The notes below the pieces were generated by a model, which made no database searches, had not been told where the DNA came from, and saw only the letters and a list, made by a program, of their open reading frames with translations. Source: CAYSIX01 sp964431205 (lineage in GTDB: Bacteria; Planctomycetota; Phycisphaerae; Phycisphaerales; Phycisphaeraceae). Taken from it: DNA of 8,446 bases. Shown in pieces: positions 5,719-8,446 of this stretch. A program made the translations under genes and the position numbers. How positions within the stretch are numbered: position 1 is the first letter of the stretch; the number at the start of each line of letters is the position of its first letter. The stretch is taken from NCBI GenBank assembly GCA_964431205.1, contig CAYSIX010000184.1, forward strand, positions 1 to 8,446. Direction: 5' to 3'.

Positions 5719-6372
5719 ATGCTGGTTTCGGGGCTGAGACCGAGTGCCGTGGTGGGGGTGACGGCGATCGTGCTGGTGAGCGGGCTAATGGTGAACGTGC
5801 CATGGCACCGCGACGACTCGACCGGCGGCTGGTCGATGCCGCTGAACACGACGACGCTGTCGGGGCCTGTGAGACCGGTATCGAGCGGATACTGGGGGCC
5901 ACCCCTGCGCAGCTACGGCAACCGGCCCTACGCGCTTTTTTGCATCATGACGGGGCTGTTTTCCATCACCGTTGCCGCGGCTCATCGCCGGCGTCGCTCG
6001 CGTTACACGATCCGTGCCGGGGTGGCGGACGCGATCGCCGGTTTCTGCCTCGCGCTGTTCGTTCACGCATCCCCGTGGTGGCTCGTCGCGGTTCTGTATC
6101 CGATGACGGTCCCGCACTGGCGCGAACCGTTCAACGTGGTGCTCTGGATGTGGAGCGGACAACGGGACGCTCACGCTCTATTGGCGTTCTATCTCTACTG
6201 GGTCATCCCCCTGCTGGTCGCGTTCGGCTGCGCCAGCTCGACGATCTCAATCCTGCTGCCACGATCGCGCCCGCGCCATCTGTGTGTCGCCTGCGGGTAC
6301 GACCTGCGAGGCAACGCCAGCGCGAGCCACTGCCCGGAATGCGGCCATGAGACGAATCGCAATCGCCCATGA
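5719..6372 (+). CDS. Multi-pass membrane protein with C-terminal CGYDLRGN zinc ribbon
   Basis: A 217-residue protein of unknown function. I chose ATG 5719 because GGGAG at 5705-5709 lies 9 nt upstream and the hydrophobic region starts soon after. The frame also has ATG at 5626, which would add 31 polar residues with no clear ribosome site. Likely membrane segments are at ~9-27, ~71-88, ~102-132 (perhaps two) and ~152-180, with a ~40-residue polar loop after the first. The C-terminus is a four-cysteine zinc ribbon: C189xxC192GYDLRGN...C205PEC208G. This module recurs at the ends of many planctomycete membrane proteins; its role is not known to me. By the positive-inside rule, the Arg-rich patch after segment 2 and the ribbon should be cytoplasmic. 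The stop overlaps an ATG of coaE (ATGA at 6369-6372), suggesting translational coupling. The gap 5607-5718 holds only a small hairpin (AGGTGG/CCACCT, 5678-5692). Confidence 0.8.
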   Translation: MLVSGLRPSAVVGVTAIVLVSGLMVNVPWHRDDSTGGWSMPLNTTTLSGPVRPVSSGYWGPPLRSYGNRPYALFCIMTGLFSITVAAAHRRRRSRYTIRAGVADAIAGFCLALFVHASPWWLVAVLYPMTVPHWREPFNVVLWMWSGQRDAHALLAFYLYWVIPLLVAFGCASSTISILLPRSRPRHLCVACGYDLRGNASASHCPECGHETNRNRP

Positions 6373-7055
6373 CCAGCGAAGGAGCGGCGTTGCCGGCGTC
6401 CGATCCCACGCCGGCTTACACTGGCGTGATGCGGAAGTCGGCCACGGGGCGGAAGCCGGTGATCGGGCTGCTGGGCGGGCCGGGCTCGGGCAAGAGCCTG
6501 GTGGCGCAGCAGATGGCGGAGATGGGCTGCGCGGTGGTGGACGCGGACGCGATCGCGCGGGCGCAGCTCGACGAGCCGGCGGTGCGAGCGGAGCTGGCCT
6601 CGTGGTGGGGCGAGCGGATCCTGCGGCCCGACGGGCGGGTGGACCGCAAGGCGGTGGGCCGGATCGTGTTCGAGGACGCGAGCCAGCGGCGGCGGCTGGA
6701 GGCGCTGGTGCACCCGCGGGTGGGCGAGCGAAGGCGTCGGCTGCACAAGCAATATCAGGCGGACCCGGACGTTGTGGCCATCGTGGAGGACTGCCCGCTG
6801 CTGCTGGAGACGGGGCTGGACGCCGAGTGCGATGCGCTTGTGTACGTGGACGCGCCGCGGTCGGTGCGTCTGTCACGGGTGTCGGCCGAGCGGGGGTGGA
6901 CGGAGGCGGACCTGGCGGCGCGGGAAAACGCCCAGGCGTCGCTTGACATCAAGCGGAGTCGTGCCGATGATGTGGTAGTGAATGACGCGGGCGAGGCCGA
7001 GTGTCGTGATCGGGTTCGCCGCGTACTTTCCCGGATTCTCCCCGCGTTGAGCTGA
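6369..7055 (+). CDS. coaE: Dephospho-CoA kinase
   Basis: CoaE phosphorylates the 3'-hydroxyl of dephospho-CoA with ATP, the last step of coenzyme A synthesis, in the cytoplasm. In the 228-residue frame, VIGLLGG leads into the P-loop GGPGSGKS (36-43, Lys42). Then come VVDADAIAR (56-64) for the DAD substrate site, RIVFED and LVHPRV (98-118), the DCPLLLE segment (141-147, equivalent to the usual D-x-PLL-FE) and RSRADDVVVNDAG (196-208), the end motif of the family. Length without the leader matches the usual ~200 residues. Three starts are possible: ATG 6369 (overlaps the previous stop), TTG 6390 (preceded by AAGGAG at good spacing) and ATG 6429 (nearest the typical CoaE N-terminus). The first ~20 residues look non-conserved. 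It is co-directional with rho, which follows 219 bp downstream. Confidence 0.96.
   Translation: MTSEGAALPASDPTPAYTGVMRKSATGRKPVIGLLGGPGSGKSLVAQQMAEMGCAVVDADAIARAQLDEPAVRAELASWWGERILRPDGRVDRKAVGRIVFEDASQRRRLEALVHPRVGERRRRLHKQYQADPDVVAIVEDCPLLLETGLDAECDALVYVDAPRSVRLSRVSAERGWTEADLAARENAQASLDIKRSRADDVVVNDAGEAECRDRVRRVLSRILPALS
6379..6384 (+). promoter_or_regulatory. Ribosome binding site AAGGAG pointing to a TTG start of coaE
   Basis: AAGGAG is placed 5 nt before TTG 6390-6392, which is in the coaE frame. The ATG at 6369 lies upstream of this site and cannot use it; ATG 6429 is 44 nt downstream, too far. So the site favours a 221-residue CoaE starting at TTG, or else it is coincidental. Confidence 0.4.
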
Positions 7056-7060
7056 ACAGG

Positions 7061-7082
7061 GCCGATGCGGCTGCGCATCGGC
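7061..7082 (+). terminator. Perfect 9-bp hairpin just after coaE
   Basis: Arms GCCGATGCG (7061-7069) and CGCATCGGC (7074-7082) pair without mismatch around a GCTG loop, beginning 6 nt after the coaE stop. The position fits a 3' end for the coaE transcript. There is no T-tract (the sequence continues ACGGTCGGGG), so it may be a non-canonical terminator or an RNA-stabilising stem. Confidence 0.5.
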
Positions 7083-7110
7083 ACGGTCGGGGGCGAGGCC
7101 CACGACGATG

Positions 7111-7132
7111 CCGGCCAAGCGGCGCTTGCCGG
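7111..7132. other. Second hairpin in the coaE-rho gap
   Basis: CCGG-C-CAAGC (7111-7120) pairs with GCTTG-CCGG (7124-7132) around a three-base GGC loop, giving nine base pairs with one bulged C. It lies 28 nt after the first hairpin and 142 nt before the rho ATG. It could be part of a tandem terminator or of a structured rho leader; no T-run follows on either strand. Confidence 0.35.
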
Positions 7133-7220
7133 ACCCCGTATCGCCCCCCTAAGCTGCACACGTCCCCGGATGTCCATCAGACCCTTGACCTGAATCCCCG
7201 CCAACCCTGTGAGCCTGCTG

Positions 7221-7238
7221 CGGTCGGAGCCCCGGCCG
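7221..7238 (+). promoter_or_regulatory. Leader hairpin upstream of rho
   Basis: CGGTCGG (7221-7227) pairs with CCGGCCG (7232-7238), with one G-U pair in RNA, around an AGCC loop. It ends 18 nt before the rho ribosome site. In Escherichia coli rho is known to be controlled by termination in its own leader, so a structured 5' region is plausible here, but the role of this stem is inference. The possible -35 TTGACC at 7185-7190 has only a poor -10 partner. Confidence 0.3.
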
Positions 7239-7256
7239 TCCGGCGACACCCACCGC

Positions 7257-7263
7257 AAAGGAG
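7257..7263 (+). promoter_or_regulatory. Ribosome binding site of rho (AAAGGAG)
   Basis: AAAGGAG lies 11 nt before ATG 7275. It selects this ATG over the in-frame GTG codons at 7209 and 7263, which lie upstream of or within the site. Confidence 0.75.
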
Positions 7264-7274
7264 TGCATCGAATC

Positions 7275-8446
7275 ATGCCTGCCAAGACCACCAGGACGCG
7301 TAAGAAGTCCTCGTCCTCTTCGTCGGCCTCATCCGCCAAGGCTCAGAGCAGCGCGACGGCGGTGGACAACGGCGACGCGCCCGAGACGGCACCGACCGCC
7401 GAGGCCGAGACTCAGGCCAAGAGCGACGCTTCGCCCGCCGAACGCGAGCGCAAGGCCCCGTCCACCGACGCCCAGCTCGACGCCGAGACCCAGGCCCGCT
7501 ACGAGCAGGCCAAGCGGTCCGACCTGACGGTCCAGGAACTGCAGAAGATGACCGTCGACGAGCTGCACGACCTCGCCGACGCCGAGGGCGTGGACGATTA
7601 CACCGGCCTGAAGAAGCAGGACCTGATCTTCAAGATCCTGCAGAAGCACATCAGCAAGCAGGGGCTGATGTACGGCGAGGGCGTGCTCGAGGTCCTGCCC
7701 GACGGCTTCGGGTTCCTGCGCAGCCCCGAGTACTCCTACCTGGCCTGCCCCGACGACATCTACGTCTCGCCCAGTCAGATCCGCCGCTTCGGCCTCAAGG
7801 TCGGGCACATCGTCCAGGGCACCATCCGCCCGCCCAAGGAGTCCGAACGCTACTTCGCCCTGCTGCGCGTCGACGCCATCAACGGCCATCCCCCCGACGC
7901 GCTCAACGAGCTGTCCAACTACGAGGACCTCACCCCGCTGCACCCCTACGAGCGCTTCGTCCTCGAGACGCCCGAGGACCCCAGCAACATCGAGATGCGC
8001 ATCGTGGACCTGGTCGCCCCCATCGGGCGAGGCCAGCGCGGCCTGATCGTCGCCCCGCCCCGCACCGGCAAGACCGTCCTGCTCCAGAAGATGGCCAACT
8101 CCATCATCAAGAACTACCCGGAGGTCAAGGTCATCGTCCTGCTCATCGACGAGCGGCCCGAGGAGGTCACCGACTTCCGAAACAACACCCCCGACGAGGT
8201 CGAGGTCGTCGCCTCCACCTTCGACGAGCAGTCCGCACGACACGTGCAGGTCTGCGACATGGTCATCGAGAAGTCCCGACGCATGGTCGAGTTCGGCGAG
8301 CACGTGGTCATCCTCATGGACTCGATCACCCGCATGGCGCGCGCCTACAACGCCGAGATGCCTCACTCGGGCAAGATCCTCACCGGCGGGCTCGACTCCA
8401 ACGCCCTGCAGCGGCCCAAGAAGTTCTTCGGCTCGGCCCGGGCGAT
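7275..8446 (+). CDS. rho: Transcription termination factor Rho, 5' part (truncated by window end)
   Basis: Rho is a hexameric RNA-dependent ATPase/helicase that ends transcription at C-rich unstructured RNA. The first 390 residues are visible and the frame is open to the edge. Residues 1-~80 are a Ser/Lys/Ala/Glu-rich leader (SSSSSS at 12-17) absent from E. coli Rho. Residues ~82-125 are the Rho_N helical domain. Residues ~131-200 are the cold-shock-like RNA-binding domain (GFGFLR at 144-149, DIYVSPSQIRRF at 161-172, RPPKESERYFALL at 185-197). The ATPase core follows: Walker A APPRTGKT (260-267), LIDERPEEVTD (290-300) with the catalytic glutamate region, VVASTFDE (311-318), Walker B VVILMDS (344-350), SITRMARAYN (350-359) and LTGGLDSNALQRPKKFFGSAR (369-389). 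The Walker A has Arg where E. coli has Lys181. The missing ~80-100 residues should hold the R-loop and C-terminal arginine finger. Start chosen for its AAAGGAG site. Confidence 0.97.
   Translation, partial: MPAKTTRTRKKSSSSSSASSAKAQSSATAVDNGDAPETAPTAEAETQAKSDASPAERERKAPSTDAQLDAETQARYEQAKRSDLTVQELQKMTVDELHDLADAEGVDDYTGLKKQDLIFKILQKHISKQGLMYGEGVLEVLPDGFGFLRSPEYSYLACPDDIYVSPSQIRRFGLKVGHIVQGTIRPPKESERYFALLRVDAINGHPPDALNELSNYEDLTPLHPYERFVLETPEDPSNIEMRIVDLVAPIGRGQRGLIVAPPRTGKTVLLQKMANSIIKNYPEVKVIVLLIDERPEEVTDFRNNTPDEVEVVASTFDEQSARHVQVCDMVIEKSRRMVEFGEHVVILMDSITRMARAYNAEMPHSGKILTGGLDSNALQRPKKFFGSARA

Noticed and set aside
5646..6350. A 234-codon plus-strand frame overlapping the zinc-ribbon membrane protein
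   Set aside because: The other frame has membrane segments and a four-cysteine zinc ribbon. This one is Arg-rich without structure and is a shadow.
7185..7213. TTGACC ... TGTGAG as a rho promoter
   Set aside because: Only the -35 half is acceptable; the -10 half matches three of six bases. Not strong enough to list as a promoter.
7329..8366. A 345-codon minus-strand open frame opposite rho
   Set aside because: It is the antisense shadow of rho and shows Val/Gly/Leu/Asp low complexity without any motif.

Overview
The window looks like a piece of a high-GC Planctomycetota chromosome, most likely from the class Phycisphaerae. Three things point there. Two neighbouring secreted proteins combine type I dockerin repeats with a C-terminal PEP-CTERM sorting tag. 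A small membrane protein ends in the zinc ribbon CxxCGYDLRGN...CPECG, which is frequent in that phylum. A dephospho-CoA kinase gene (coaE) lies next to rho. The lineage is inferred from protein style only; no rRNA or other marker is present.

Layout: (1) 1-128 is the 3' end of a dockerin/PEP-CTERM gene. (2) 157-2298 is a complete paralogue of it, with two dockerin repeats and a VPEPAT tag. (3) 2299-2788 has no gene and separates convergent transcription units. It holds a strong GC-rich hairpin, an 11-bp inverted repeat and a 12-bp tandem repeat. (4) 2789-4030, minus strand, is carA, the glutaminase subunit of carbamoyl-phosphate synthetase. (5) 4031-4136 is a divergent promoter region. (6) 4137-5606 is a secreted gluzincin-type (HExxH...E) putative metallopeptidase; its long signal-peptide n-region contains a duplicated 24-bp sequence. 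(7) 5719-6372 is a multi-pass membrane protein with a C-terminal zinc ribbon, whose stop overlaps the first possible start of (8) coaE (to 7055). (9) 7056-7274 contains three hairpins, the last two in the probable rho leader. (10) 7275-8446 is the first 390 codons of rho, which runs off the window.

The plus-strand genes from 4137 to 7055 probably form one transcription unit (peptidase, zinc-ribbon membrane protein, coaE), followed by rho after a likely terminator. carA is a stand-alone pyrimidine/arginine biosynthesis gene here, with no carB in view. The dockerin/PEP-CTERM pair belongs to the poorly understood planctomycete exported-protein repertoire: PEP-CTERM implies exosortase processing encoded elsewhere, and dockerin repeats imply calcium binding and perhaps cohesin partners.

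I found no mobile element, CRISPR array, tRNA or rRNA. Nothing here is convincingly a new multi-gene system. The best leads are the dual-signal paralogue pair, the repeat inside the peptidase signal region, the unexplained repeat/inverted-repeat cluster downstream of carA, and the structured coaE-rho junction.
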